A program made the position numbers and the translations under genes. From Bugula neritina (taxonomy: Eukaryota > Bryozoa > Gymnolaemata > Cheilostomatida > Bugulidae), in assembly GCA_964035545.1 (NCBI GenBank), contig OZ037765.1:5530698-5594697 (forward strand): a stretch of 64,000 nt of DNA, in the 5' to 3' direction. Positions within the stretch are counted from its first letter, which is position 1. The number at the start of each line of letters is the position of its first letter. The notes under the pieces were generated by a model that worked only from the letters and a program-made list of their open reading frames with translations, was not told the origin of the DNA and did no database searches. Positions 39,101 to 54,100 of this stretch are shown here, in pieces.

Positions 39101-42100
39101 TTGTCAGAGCGGAACTACTAACACGGTGTTGAGTTTCATAACTGGTATCATGAATATTCCCCATATAGAGGGTTCACTTTGAACAGACTGCTAAGATAGT
39201 GTAATTCGTTAAATTTATCATTAGCTTAAATTCCTACGTTGCAAATTGACAGTTTCGGAAATATGATACAATGCATCCCACCCAAAGACATAGAAGTGAT
39301 ATAACAACCAAACCTCTGGTGCAAATAAAGGCGCAAATAATAGTCTAACAATAGCATACGGATCAGGAAATCCTCAAAGTGCTTATAGGAAGAGAGAAAA
39401 AACTATTGCATCATTGCTGTGCCTTTAGCCTAGGTGCTACCAATCACTGTGGTCTTAGAATCAATGTGTAACAGTGAGTGAGTTGGAGGAGTGAAGGTCT
39501 GGCCACATTGGTTGAGATGCTCCAAGAAGGACACTGCTGTTGATACAGGCCATCACAAAAACAGGCATATTGAGACTAGTTGTATTACTAGCAATTAACA
39601 AAGTTTATGAATTCAATAGGAACAGAGTAGAGTTAAATTATATGTACAGAGAGTATTTTGAAAAATGTATTAAACTTATTTTCAGATAAAAAATTTCTAG
39701 ACTGCTCAACCAATCATAGATGCCTGTTTTGAAAAAGTTCGGTTTATTTAGTGTGAAACTATATAAACGAAACTGAAAACATGTGCCATCTTTAAAAGTC
39801 CTTGGTCAAAAACTCATTGAGCAAACTGCAGTGTTTTTCACTGAAACATCTCAAAGTGGGACAGACCTTGAGAGTGGTGGCTGCCGCCAGGGGAAGTGAA
39901 CACCAACCAAAACAGACTGCGACTCTCACACTTACTCTACCTGTAGAAGTGACAGAGCTCCTCGCAGACCTGGTCTTATCCAGAGGTTTAGGTTTGGTAG
40001 AGAGAGGCGGTGGCGAGGCTAGCCTAGGCTTTAGCTTAGAAGACAGAGGAGGAGGTGAAGCTAATGCAGGTTTCCCTTGTGTCGGCTCTTTAGCCTCACA
40101 GTCTGAAACACTCTGTGAATAAAGTGGCTTACAGACGCCAGGAGAAGTTGCCTGCGCTTCTGAACCAGTACCACTATCTGGAAATTCTTGACTTGGCGTA
40201 CTAGCCGTACTACCCCTAGAGTTGACTTTTATTCCTCTGTCACTCAGAGCACCCATAATGTCGTCAACAAACGAAAGGGATTTTGTTGGCGATTTTGCAA
40301 CTGGTTCAGAATCCAAAGTTGCAGAAGAATTTTTCTCATCCAAGTCCAGGTTAATTGGAATTTTCTTCTCTAAATCTCCGTTACACGAAGCTTTCCTTTT
40401 ACTCTCTGTCTCTTTGGTAGCATGCTCATCACTATCTAGTACATCCATCTCTTTATCCTGTACCTCAACCTCATCCATAGCAAACCTTGCTGCTCCTGAA
40501 CCGGCTATACCATTATGTCACAACAACATAAGTAGTCACAGCTTAGGAATGTAACACAATAAACTGCAAGACTTTGAGGTCCCCCTCAAGCTTTGAATAT
40601 ATATTCCCCAACACTATAGCACTAACAAGGCTTTTCAACCAGTCTATCTAAAACACTGCAGTACCCGTGTGTGCCAGCTGCGAATTACTTTACCTATTCA
40701 TATTTCCAAAAAAGCATAACGAATGCTACTAGCCCGCGTTCTCAGCTATTACTACTAAACAGGTCATTCAACAGTTCACGGGTATTCAAGCGTGTTAACT
40801 GCTACGATAGGCTAAGCTCTTGCAAAACTACACTACAGCACAACACATTCCGTGTAACTGACTCAGTGCGCACATTTGACCTCTACCAGCTTGTTATAAC
40901 CTTTTCACAGTTGCTACGAATGTGAATGGTCATTTGCTGTTTACTTTATCAACTATCCCGTTCAAGTTGATTGCATTGTGTATTACACTTGCATTATTGT
41001 TATTTTCCCTCAATGTTTTGCTGATAAGTCCTAACTGGTACTTGTGCTGGGTGCAAATATTAAGATAAACTATTTCACTAATCAAGTGACAACAGCAGAC
41101 TATGAATTGGTTTCACTGTGTACTGTCTACGGAGAAATACATCTAAACTCACCTGTCTGTTCAGTTTGATCATCTGCCTCACTCTGAGAATTCATGGCAC
41201 CAGTGAATTCTAAAATGTAGCAAGTTATTTGAGCATAGAATCACGGCATAAAGCAAGGTTGCTGTAGAGTTAATTTATGCTCTATAAAGTTATCCTATAA
41301 TATTTAAATGCACTATAAATATTTACTGCCCTATAGGCAGACACAAGTTGACATTTGAAAGCAAATTACTAATACAAGTTAAACCTAGTGAACTGGGATA
41401 GAATTTAATATAGCATGACTACACCCTACTATTATACTATCTCCATTACTGCCAAGAAGCTAGCTTCCTGCAGAGCTATGACACACTGGTGAGATGTTAT
41501 TACACACAAATTGTGGATGCCACGTATTCTGTACTCCTCAGCGTATTATACCAGCATACTGGTGACTTCACCGCAAATATGTAGGAGGCAGTCAATGCTG
41601 ATTCTACTCATAGAGTTGTGGTAGGTGTAGTAACGGAGAAATTGGAAAAAGCCTGTGTTCCAGATGAAAATGCGGCAAAAAATTATGTTTTAAAAGAGAA
41701 CCCAAACTAAAGTTCATAAAGGAAACCTTTTCCCCCATTACGGCATCCAAATGGCACAGTTTCCCAGGAATATTTATACTTGTTCCACTAAGAATAAGAT
41801 TTAATTTTTTTATTTTCTGAAGAATAAAGAAATTTCTATAGTGTGAATTCTCGGGCTACAATTTCCATAGCATGAGTTCTCAAGGCTGCAGATTTATCTA
41901 GTGGAGGTGATTTCTGACCCCCAAATTTTATCAGGGAAATGGAATGACAAACAACTAAACATTGTCACACGAATTGCAATGAGCTGACAGCTTAGAGAAG
42001 TATAATATAAGCCATCCATAGCTCAGTGAAGGATAGTGCAAGTCAGTTAGTGTGACCAGAAAGAGGTACATCTCACTACCAGGTGCTTGTCTGTCAGGTT

Positions 42101-45100
42101 AATAGTCAAATGTGACTAAAAGACTTGCAATACAATCCAAGACAGTAGAATTATATTTAATAACCAAAACCCATAGAGAAGATGGAGATATAATATAGGT
42201 AATAGGAACTAAATATAATAATATACGCAAGTCTATATAGCATACAAAAAATATAAAATGAAATCATTCTAAACCCTGCCCGAGGTTAACAAATGTGAGT
42301 TACAGATAACAATGCACCCCCTTTGATAAAACAAGTGCACTAATGGTGCAAAGTTAAACTTAATTAATTAGGATGAGCAGTTATACAGAATGAGGTTAGT
42401 GATTAGTGTTATACACAAGCCATAAGCCAACAGCTGGGGAGGGCTGAGTATTCAAGTTATTATATTAATTATGTAACATAAAATCATACTGCAGAAGTAC
42501 GCTGAGCAGTAAATGTATTGGTGTAAGTGTGGAGATAATATTACAAGGATAGCATGCAGTGTATATAGTGAAATGGCACAAGCCCTGCCATTCCAGTGAT
42601 AGACCTGATGCTAAGCTAGAAGTTAATAGGAATCTTAAACATGCCATGCGTGCTGTATGCCACTGATAGAACAGTGGTGAATTGTATTGCTCAATATTAC
42701 CTTTGTTGGTCTCCTCGGGGCTTTTAACTAATAAAATAACATAATTAAGTAAAAGTGTCTCCCCTTGATATGTACTATTAAAACAGTTACTACTTGGATT
42801 TGTAAGGGTGATTATAATCATAAGATATTGTAGAGTGTAGACTTTCAATAAAAGTATTGAGGGTAAAATTTCAAATTTAATATAATTTGCTTTGCAATCA
42901 AATTCCTGATACTTTTACACTGAAACTTAACAACACAGCTTAAAAAGCAATCATAGCACTAGCCAATTCATCAAGTTCCAAAAATTTATAATAAGTTAAT
43001 ATTTACAGCAAAAAGGGTTCGAAATATGAGAGTTACTTCCCCTTGCAATATCAAATGTACCCAATATTCCGCTGCAATCATTAATTATAGAGTTACTAAG
43101 AATATCATTGCCAAGTATGGAGACTTACCTAAGATAGACTGAGGTCTCCTCTTCAGTGTCTTCATTACAGACATTCTGTTCTCATGAGTGTCCCCAAGAT
43201 ACGTCATTCCCTGGAGAATAAAGAAATCATCATTCTGCTTTGAGTAGAAATTACGACCAAGAAGCACAGCTTAATACAAAAACAATATAGCTTTCATGGC
43301 CAGGCTTGTTTTCTTTACATCAACACACGGTAATTAAGTTTTGAGTTAACTAAATGTTACATTCTAAGCTGTGAAGCTAACAGTAATGTACAATACACCC
43401 AGAATGCTATCAGCAATTAAAGTAGACAATTTCTTAAGATAACTTCAAGTTATTAAAACTAATTCTAATGATGTTAATTAAATGTAGCAAATTGTTTCTT
43501 GTTTTTAAAGCACAAAATACAAAATTACATGCACAAGTACGTAATAAACATTAGATAGTTTCGCCAAAGATCCAAATAAACTTCAATACTGCTAAGAAAA
43601 GACAACGAAAACAAAAAACTTTTCAGCCAATGCAAATTAACAATCTTAGTTGTGTTGTAGAAAAGAATTTCTGATCACTGAAACATAAATATCTGCTAAT
43701 GACACAAACATTTTCATAAAATGAATGCATGGGGTACAAAGAAAGTTGAACGAAGCCTTAGTCCCTACCAGGGTTGGAGATATGGAGTCGGCAAGTTCTT
43801 CTACATCTCCTACAGTACCGTCACTTTGCGTTGATTGTATGGTAGCAGTACTCTCTAGTGTGCTTCTTTTCTATAATAACAGAACGTGGTGAAACTAATA
43901 CTAGAAATATCATGCAATACCTAAAATGGAGAATCTAAAAAAAACAAAGGATAAACAATGAATACTGACTGTATACAGGACCATCTATCACATTATAACT
44001 TATTAGTTTATGAAACTAACTGTACCAGCTGCTAAAATAATATAAATAACTATATTATCCAGAAAGTGAAACCAAGTTTTTTAAAAATAGTTTTTTCCAA
44101 GAACCATCTATGCCATTGTATATATATCCTCAGAGAAAAGAGACTTGAAATAAGCATTGCATAAAAATGAAGAAGACAACTCTCAATTATTGCAGCTTCT
44201 GTTGATATAATTACTCGTATAATACAGAGAATGACTGACCAGAGTCTTGAGTTCCTTGTATTTAGCTTGGAGGAGGTCTACCACCTTCTCAATCACCTCC
44301 TCCGCTATATAGAAAGCCATGTTGAAGTTCAGTAGGCTAAGTTTGTTCTGAATATCACTCACAAAGTGATGGTCTATCAGCCCCCCTATCTCAGATGGGC
44401 TGAGCTGACCTCGGCTTTGGGCTCCTGACTCCAGCATGCTTTCAGTCTCCTACAGAACCACAGGAAGGATTTGATTATTCTAATTGCACACGAGGCTACA
44501 CCCCGAGTCAGACATAAGCTTTGCGGTCTAGCACATGCATATATCACATGACCAACATATAAACAAATTGTATCCGCTCAAACAAGTAACAAATTGTTAA
44601 GCAAAACTGTTAGCTTTTGAAAGAAGTAAAAGTCGAACTGGTGGCTCACTTTAAACCAATTCTTTACCAAACAGCAAGTAATCTGATGCTGTAAGTGTTC
44701 CAGTGTTCCAGCATTCTTAGGTGTTAAAAGAAAATCATCACAAGAATATATTCAGTACTCTAGCTCATCACAATATAACTGCAAAAACTGTCAGCATTTT
44801 AGACCTCAGGTCTACAGAGAAATAAACTCACCTTAGAGGCAACTACAGAGTTGCACTCCTGGCTCACCATTTTCAGCATATCAAGTCTGACCTGCTCTAA
44901 CTGGTCATTCACTGAGCCACTGAGAGTGTGTGTCACCTGCTTTATGCTGTCACTGAACTTGTTAGGAGGCTCCTCACACTTTGACACCACCGCCTGCAGC
45001 GCCATCAGTATCTGTAAACAAACAGCTTTGTGTCTTGAATCTAACTGGAGCTATGTGAAACTTTATATGGCACACAAATTATAATCATGAATACGGCTTT

Positions 45101-48100
45101 GAGATGGTTTAGAGATGCGTGTGTCAGTACATATGTCAGTGAGCTACTGCATAAGATTATAGCAAGTAATACAAATACCAAAATAGAGGTAATAGAAATC
45201 AAACAACCCCAAAATGAGTTTACTTGATATTATAGAATTGTATGTCACAGAATATTAGGTGAGGCATACAGTAACACACCAGTAATGTAGTCAAGCACCA
45301 GGTGACCTGTCACATCACCTGTCACATCACTTGTCACATTACTTGTTATGTCATGTCACTTGTTATGTCATGTCACTTGTTATGTCACATCACATACCAC
45401 ATTACTTAACATGTCACATTATATGTCACTTGTTATGTTATGTCACTTGTTATGTCATGTCACTTGCCAGGAATAGATGTTAGGACAAAACATTGCAAGA
45501 GCTCTTAGACTGACCTGCTTAGCCCTGTCAGCGTCAGCAAGTAGTTTATTAGTCTGAGCAAACTCCTCAGGAGAGAGGCTGTCTGATTCACACAGACTGT
45601 TTAGAAGGATGTGAATATTTCGCACTTTCTTGTCTATTATCTGTAATTATTTTAATTTCACAAAATAAATTCCAAAATATTAAATAATCATTTTGACATA
45701 CTAAATAAAACATTTTGACAATTAGTAAAAAGTTGATATGTAGTTAAATAGACCCTTTTCAGAGGTCCCAATGTCCCCTTTACAATTGAGAGTTGTGTCC
45801 TCCCAAAATGAAAATTGTTGAACAAAATAAACTTGAACTAATTTTTGTGATTTTGGTTGCTGAGCAATGCTGAAGTACCACAAAAATACTTTCAAATTTA
45901 TTTTCTTTAAAATTCTTCATTAAGAAATGTTTTTAAATTTCTTTTTGAACTGCTAATATGTGTGCTTATACCAAGATATCTATCTCCTAAAAAACAATTC
46001 TATAGCATAATTAAAATTTCAAGTAACAGTCAAAGTTAAATTTTTTAATGAGTTTGCTCTTTATACAAAAGTTCAACCTATTCACTTTAGGAGGACATAA
46101 CTCTTAATTGCAAAGGGGATATTGGGGACCTCTGAAAAGGGTCTATTAAAAGATTTTAACGTATTGGTACAATTCCTAGAATGATTAATTAATCAATACA
46201 TGAATGAATATGATTGGACCAACCGTCTGTGCAGAACTGACAAGAAATCCTTGCTGCAGCCGATAACACTGATCATAGTTGATTTTTTTAGGAGCATGAT
46301 TTCTCTGAAGACAAGTTTGTATCTACACAAAGTATAAGATTGATATCTGTATGTACACCTCCAGTCAGTTATTGTTATATAATGTAGCATACATGTCACA
46401 CATATTAATGGTACATAAATCACATATTATGATAATAACTTGTGACCAAGTTTAAGCGGATAGATGTAGGAACACATGGTACAGTGTATACACATGTCTG
46501 TATTAACACATGGTACAGTGTATACACATGTCTGTATTAACACATGGTACAGTGTATACACATGTCTGTATTAACACATGGTACAGTGTATACACATGTC
46601 TGTATTAACACATGGTACAGTGTATACACATGTCTATAGCAACACATGGTACAGTGTATACACATCTCTGTAGCAACACATGGTGTATACGCAGGTTTGT
46701 AGTACCACAATGAATTACTGCACGCACCTGCATTGAAGCGCTGTGAATTATATCGGGGTTAATTCTCACACTGGCAGCAATATCAAATATTGGTAACGGC
46801 ATTTCCAGCATCGTCATATTCCTAAAAGCACATGTGTTGCATTTTCACAGCAGTTGACAACTGATTGCAGTTATTTTCAACTATAAATTAAGGTAAAATA
46901 ATTGAATTAAGATAATTAGTTCAACAGTTAATTTACCGGCGTCACATTATTTAACTCAAAATTAGTTAACACATTCGTGCTTAATCCGTTTTTGGGCACC
47001 TAAATTAATTTAAAAAAAAACGATACTGAAACCATATAAAAAATCAGGTTTGCAGTTGAGGAAAAAACACCATCTTACGATTAAAACCTAGTCGTTCCAA
47101 TTATATACCAATAAACTCATATACTGCAAGTACCTTTGTAAAGCCTGTGATACATCCCGTAGGCCAGCCGCTGTAATGTTGTTCCTATCCCAGGTAACGC
47201 TTGTAAGAGTCGAGTTGATTGTCAGAGCTTTGGCCAGCATCTTTGCACCGATGTCTCCGATCTGGTTACCACTGATGTCTAAAGACTTGAGAGTGCTGTT
47301 GCTGCCCAGAGCATTGATGATGACAGTAGTATCGAGACGGAGCTTGGAATCAGCAATACTTAAAGACTCCAGTGCCTGTAAACCAGCGATAATAGAACTT
47401 AGTCTTTTGTGGACAGCGAGCCTTCTCCATAAGACAAATAAAACCCAATGGATTCAAAATTATGCCACCATTAAACTACAAAAATACGACTTAAATTAAA
47501 AATAAATCAAAAAACAACAAAAATAACAACTATTCTGCACATTAAATATGGTCAAGCATGGACCGCATCAGAAGCACCTAATACTAGTGTTGTTGTGGCA
47601 GGGGAAAGCGAGGGCACTTTCCAAAATGAGATAAATACATAATAAAAGCAGTAGATTAAAGCATGGACTGAAGCGAATAGAATACATACACAGTGTTCAT
47701 CTTGGATGGCACGAACCAAACCTTCAAGGGCTTGCTGCAATGCTCTAAAAATAGATGTTATTATAGTAGAAGCCGGGAATGGCGACAGTAGCTGCAGTAA
47801 TGTGTGGCTTCTTGAGATGCATAAGGAAGAGGCAAAGGAGTGGGAAGCAATGAATGAAAATCACAATAAAAGGAAAGACAATTTTGGCAATGATGTCCTA
47901 AAACAGATGTAAATTATACAGAGGGCCTGACATACGTAAGATTCACTTTCTGTCGGATGTTAGTATATATTTAGTAATGGCGTGGAGACAGCTTGCATCA
48001 ACAAGAAATGCATCAGAAGAAAGCACAAATAGGATAAACATACTTATTTCGCAACTGTGAAAAGTTCTTTCCTATTGAAAGGTGGTGAATGGTACCATTC

Positions 48101-51100
48101 TTCCCAAACCATGGCAGTATTTCAGTTAGATTGGTATCAAGTCCTGTACAGAGAAAACAGCTGCTTTGTTGAATAACAGTTTCAGATAAAAACTGTCAAA
48201 ACATATCAGCAAAAGCAAAATTTGACCGAATTAAGTTTGGTAAGTTTCCTAAAGGTTTATTAACAATGTATAAACAAAATACAATCATTACAAAGCTAAT
48301 ATAAGCAGCCAATAAATATTAATGTTAGGAGAGTAACACTAGAAACATAATATAGCAGAGTAATTTAAAATTAACTTAGGAAACGAAACCAAATAGATAG
48401 TTTATATATTAACTTATATTCATGACTGACAGAACTTTGGTCAAAATTATTGCTACTTATATTTATATATGTATTTTTGGTAGCTCAAAAGAAAAGGAAA
48501 TTAATAGTTTGTGAATTATGTCTAGCCTATTACTAATACAGCTTAAAGTATGACAGGGGCAGTAACTCACCATTATCACTGAGGTCAAGGCCATGGATAT
48601 TCCTCAGGTTGGCAACACAACTTCCCAACACCATTCCTCCATCAGACCTCATGTCGTTACAACTCAAGTCTAGATACACCAGTGGCTTGTTAACATTGGA
48701 GGATAGACCAAGTAGTAACTCCCTAGAGAGATATGATGTCACATATACATATCATTCAATAGTGGATGCCGGGAATTAAACTTCATATATATTATGTTAT
48801 ATATTATATTAAATTATAGCTTTTACAACAAAGGATAAATGTAAGCCAAATCAAATTCATATTGCGACAAGAATCTTTAAAATTCCCCAATAATTTCAAA
48901 AGCAGAAAATGCAGCATTAAACACCGCAATGAACAGCCTATTTACGACACAGGTAAAGGCATTTAAATAATCAAAGCCTATTTTAGTGAACGTCAAGAAT
49001 TAAATTCGATAGTTAATAATTATAACTTTTACAACAAAGGATAAATCAGAGTCAAATAAAACTCATGCATTTTGCAATAAGAACTTTTAAAAACTCCCCA
49101 AAAAAATTAAGAGCAAATGATGCTGCATTAAAGATTACAGTATATTGACAATATGAGTGAAGGTATTCAAATAAACAGAGCATACTTTAGGGCTGGCGCC
49201 GGAAGTCTCGTGTTAGACATGGTGAGCTTCGAGAGAACAAGAGCTGAGCTGAAAAACTGTTTCCACGAAGAGCTTGGTTTGCCGTCCTTACTCTTCTTGT
49301 TGGTGAAAGGATTGCCGGACACATTGAGCTCTTCTAAGTGCTGGGTCGAACCTCTAGTCAGAGCAGTGAACAACTGAAACAGAAATCAATATTTAAAATC
49401 TTAGTTTCGGCTGTCAATGATGTTGCATAGCGTACATATGAGTAAATATCTTACAACAGACATTTAGCAGATGAGTATCAGAAATACGAAAACTCATAAT
49501 GCTTACCGATTCCAGAGGAGTTTCAGTATCAGACAAGTCTAATTTTTGGAGTACATTGGGCTGTGCTAAGAAATTATAAAGAGCCTGCAAACAAGATAAA
49601 ACCAAAGAGTTGGCGAGCATTAGCTTATATAAAACAAACTTTGGTTAAAACAAAATAGCCAAATCCTTGAACTTTTTATTCTAATTTTCAGAAAATTATG
49701 AGAAGACCTTGATAAAAATATCACAACAATATCACTATTCAAACAATACTGCCTGCCCTTTATATATGTGATTGACTGGAGCTGAACATGGCAAAAATCA
49801 GGAGTTGTTGTTACATGTGCATATAACATAATTCAAGAGCAGACAACTTACCCGCAACTCATCGCCTTTCAGATTATTCCCGGACAGATTGAGTGTGCAA
49901 AGAGTATTGGCCATAATATGATTGCTGGATATGGACTCCATCAGCCTGCTTACACCCTTATTCCCAATAGAACACTGGGAAAGGTCAAGGCTTTGCATGC
50001 CATGCACCATGTTACTTATAGCTTCACTCAGGTAGGATATGCCTAAAGAGGACAATACTGAGTTGTACAAGAAGGTCGCAAGCGCTTTACAACTAACAGC
50101 TACTTTCTAAGACATATTCATAAATTCATATTAATTTCAAATTCTAATACTTATTATAGCTAATTATATTACTAGTTCAACAATAAAATAGAATTAGTGC
50201 TCCCTCCGTATCTCACTAAGTTACGGATCCCGAAACCTCAATTTATAACAGTAGAATACCAGATTCAACTCACGGATCAGCTAAATTAGGCCATTTTGTC
50301 CCTATACAAACATACATAAGCCACAAAACAGGGATACAAGCCCTTCTTGTAACTTATAGAATTTCGAACAGAGCTAGATCCGTGAAACATGGAGGGAACA
50401 CTGTATTTTCATACATTAAAGTATTATAATAATTAGTAATATTCAATCTTCTAGAGAAATCTTTAAATGACCTACCTTTGTCTTCTAGGATATTTCCACT
50501 CAGGTTGAGTGAAACTATTTTAGAGGTCAAGTTGGAAGAAAGGGCAGACGAAAATTTCTGTAGAAAATCACTGCAAGTACATAAGTTGAAGCATGAGTTA
50601 CAGCAATAGAATTCTTGTAGCCTCAGAGTCTAGTTTAATGTAATCTATAAACAAGCGGGTTCTATACACCCTCCTTACAAAGACTGTGTAAATGTCACTG
50701 AAACACAACTGAAAAAGCATAAATAACCCAGCAACATCACATTTTGTCATCAACAGAAGGTAATAGAGGACTCTCTGCAAAAACCACATAAACATACACA
50801 ACATACTATATTATACCTTTTTAAACCCGTGGAAGCCAAGTTTAAAGTGGTGAGAGAGTTATTCTTTCTTGTAACTTTCAGAATCTCAGCAAGCGCTTCT
50901 GCAGTCTGGAAAATAGCAAAAGTCAAGTTTTCCTTTTTTATTACAATTATTAGTAAAGAGAAGGCATAATTCTAACTCAACTGCCTCATGTAGATTAATG
51001 CAGAAATAAACAGAAGAATAAGGCGAAGAAAACTTATACAAATGAGTATGTTGAAAAATTCAAATTTAATAATCCTAATAATTTTCAATAACGGCAATCT

Positions 51101-54100
51101 ACAGGCAATTAGAAAAGTTGTTTTTTGTACAAACTGTGAAAATTAATATATTCTTTTTCAAAGGCGATTGAGAGTTGTCATTTCAAGTAGGTGGGTTTAG
51201 TTGATTTTATTTAAAATCTTAAGTTATGTTGTATTAAATCAAGCAACAAGCATGATAAAGTTTCAATTGTTAGGCAAATACATAGAGACAAAAGCCTAAA
51301 CAACAAAATCATTCACCAGTAAATATAGTTCAATAATTGGCATACCATTTTCATGTTAGAAGCATCTAATCCCGAAAACCATTCGTTAAACTGGAGAGCT
51401 CCTAGCAAAGGTACATGATCTCTAAAATTTAGACGCAATTAATTAGAACTTTAACAGTCATTTAACAGAGAGCTCAAGCGCCCCAGTACCAACTGTGTAT
51501 AGCTGTATTCATGCATGTCTATAGATGATAGAAGGAAAGTAAAGTGTGCAACTGTGTAGACATCAACAACTGGGCCCAGAGTAACATGTACAATGCAGGA
51601 AATGTTCACATACACTGATGAAGCCAATTGTGAAAGACTATTCCTGAGACCAGTACGATATGAAATACAGAGCGAATTGAGTTTAATATAAAAGGCTGAA
51701 AGTGCCTAAACCCCTGCAGAATTATATTTAAAAAACCAAAAATGACAGAAACTCTAAAGAATGGCAAAGAATAAAATAATGTAACAGCTTTTTAATGATA
51801 AATAAATTGACGAAATATATAATATAGATAAAAACACAGGTATCCATGCAAGTCGTATCAGTGCAAAGTGCAACATGCTCTGGTCAAACTTAGAACACCT
51901 CAACAAATCACGCATAAAGATTGTAAAGCTTCTTTCCCAGTAAATCAGTCCCTGATGATGAGTCGAAGGCAATGACTCGTAAGTAATGAGTTGCAGTCAA
52001 TGAGTCATAGAGTCATATACAATGAGTAATAGAGTCATATACAATGAGACATAAGCAATGAGTCGTAGACAACGAGTCATAAGTAATGAGTCGCAGTCAA
52101 TGAGTCATAGGTAATGAGTAATAGAGTCGTAAGCAATGAGTCATAAGCATAATATACAACAAAAACCTCACAAACTAGTAAGCCGAGACTCCTAACACAC
52201 TGTCAATAGCAAATTGATAGCTTGCAAAAACAGATAAGAATTTCATGAGACATTTACTAGATGGAGCTGCCAATAATGCAACAACAGGGCCACGGCTTAC
52301 CGATGAACATTTACTTTGTTACATCTAAAAGAGGAGTTGTATTATCTATCACTAACATTTATCAGACTTGTAGACATTGATAATGTAGGTTGATATCAAC
52401 AACTATACCCAACATGTTACACACATTAAGTCAGCTGTGTGATAACATAGCATATTACAGTACAATTATTATTATAATAGACAACGTGGTTATAATTTGT
52501 GCTTTAGAGTTGTCCCCTCACCAAGTACAAAAATTAGTTACTGCGTAAGAATCATTATGCATGCAGCATATACACTATAAGGATGAAACAGTTCATCATA
52601 GTTGTTATAACAAAGAGAGGGCCTTTGACCAATAGCATGCAGTAAGTAGGTTAGCACACAAGAATTCAATAAAATAGTGTTTGCAAGACATAGCCTGTTT
52701 ACCAACGACAGCTAAGCTGCTAATGCATAGTAAACAATGGTAGTCTATTTTGCTGTACTAGCAAGTAGAATTGTAAATTCTGATTAGAAGCTATCCCCAA
52801 AAGATAAAATAAAGTCATGTAAATATTAGCTGCAATTCCAATATAAGAAGATGCCCTGTAAGAAGAAACTGATTGGTATTTGATGCACCTTATCACAGCC
52901 AAAAGCTTACTTCCTCAGTAACTTAATCCATCATTAGACCTTATCACAAACTCTTCTAGGGGACATCAAGATAACCATACGAAAACCACCATTTGAATCA
53001 ATTTTTTTGGAATGCCCTAAACCGAAATTCACTGAGAAAATTAAAGAGTTTAAGCTATTAAAATTTCTCCACTACTACACCTTAACTGATAGAATATATA
53101 AATGCAATGGACAGGCAACTTCAAAATAGCTTAGATTTATCAATAATTCATACTAATTGAAAGACATCAAATATCTGCAATAATAAACACCACTTCACTA
53201 AACTACAGTGTGATTCACTAGAGGATATGTGATATTAGTTGAATATATATGAAATAGGAGTAGTCTGAAAATATAAGATGGTGCATATTGGAAGGACAAG
53301 TGAGGCTATAGCAGGATATACGAGATTTCTTAGACCCAAAGACCTGTTCACTAAAGCAACAAATGTTAACTTCAGTTGAGTTAAAACGCATTTCACAGTT
53401 TACATTGCTGAATGTAGTAGTTTAGTAGTAACAATGCATACAAGGAAGCAGGGAGTATATAACACAGTTCACCAGTAAATGGCCATTGCAAAGACAGCAG
53501 GGGAGATAATGCTAGCACAATACTCAGTGCAGAGAGAGTCAATGTACACGATAGATATACACCGTTATAGTCTGAGAGAATAGTCTCCAGAGCGTGCATT
53601 TACCTGCCAACAGTGTGGTAGTCTGTAACCCTTCAATTAACAGAAGTTAAATGAAAATCACAAACATAAAATCAGCCAAGCAAAATGCAGAGAAAATGGG
53701 GTTAAGATTAGAAATTATAGCCTAAAAGGTAAAGACTGTGTTGCATATAGAGCAGGGTGGTGAACAGCATTGTAATTACTTGTGAGATTATACCTGACTG
53801 CTAGATGGTCAAAATCACGAAGATACAAGGTTCGAGAGTCGTGTGAGAGATAAATGGTGTCTAAGTCCCAAATGATCTCTTCAACCAGACTGCACCCATA
53901 CAGGTCGCATACACACGCGTACATCCTGGTGAATCCGGAACATGCTGAGTGATCGTTGACTACGATAGCATCCAGTTGCTTAGTCAGCGTCGTCATTCTT
54001 TCACCGGGAGTCAAGTCTATCTTCGGAATTAGACTCCTGGAATACATATACCACAGTAAGAACACAGCCAGTGTCCACAGTACAACTCCAAACATGCATG

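Noticed and set aside
41621-41646. Second copy of the 338-bp MITE
   Set aside because: Only the left end is recognisable; no matching right end or target duplication was found, so it is mentioned only as a relic.
53603-53621. Possible 19-nt CARMIL exon with AG and GT borders
   Set aside because: Its length breaks the reading phase between exon 54036-53794 and exon 51421-51346, and it matches nothing in CARMIL.
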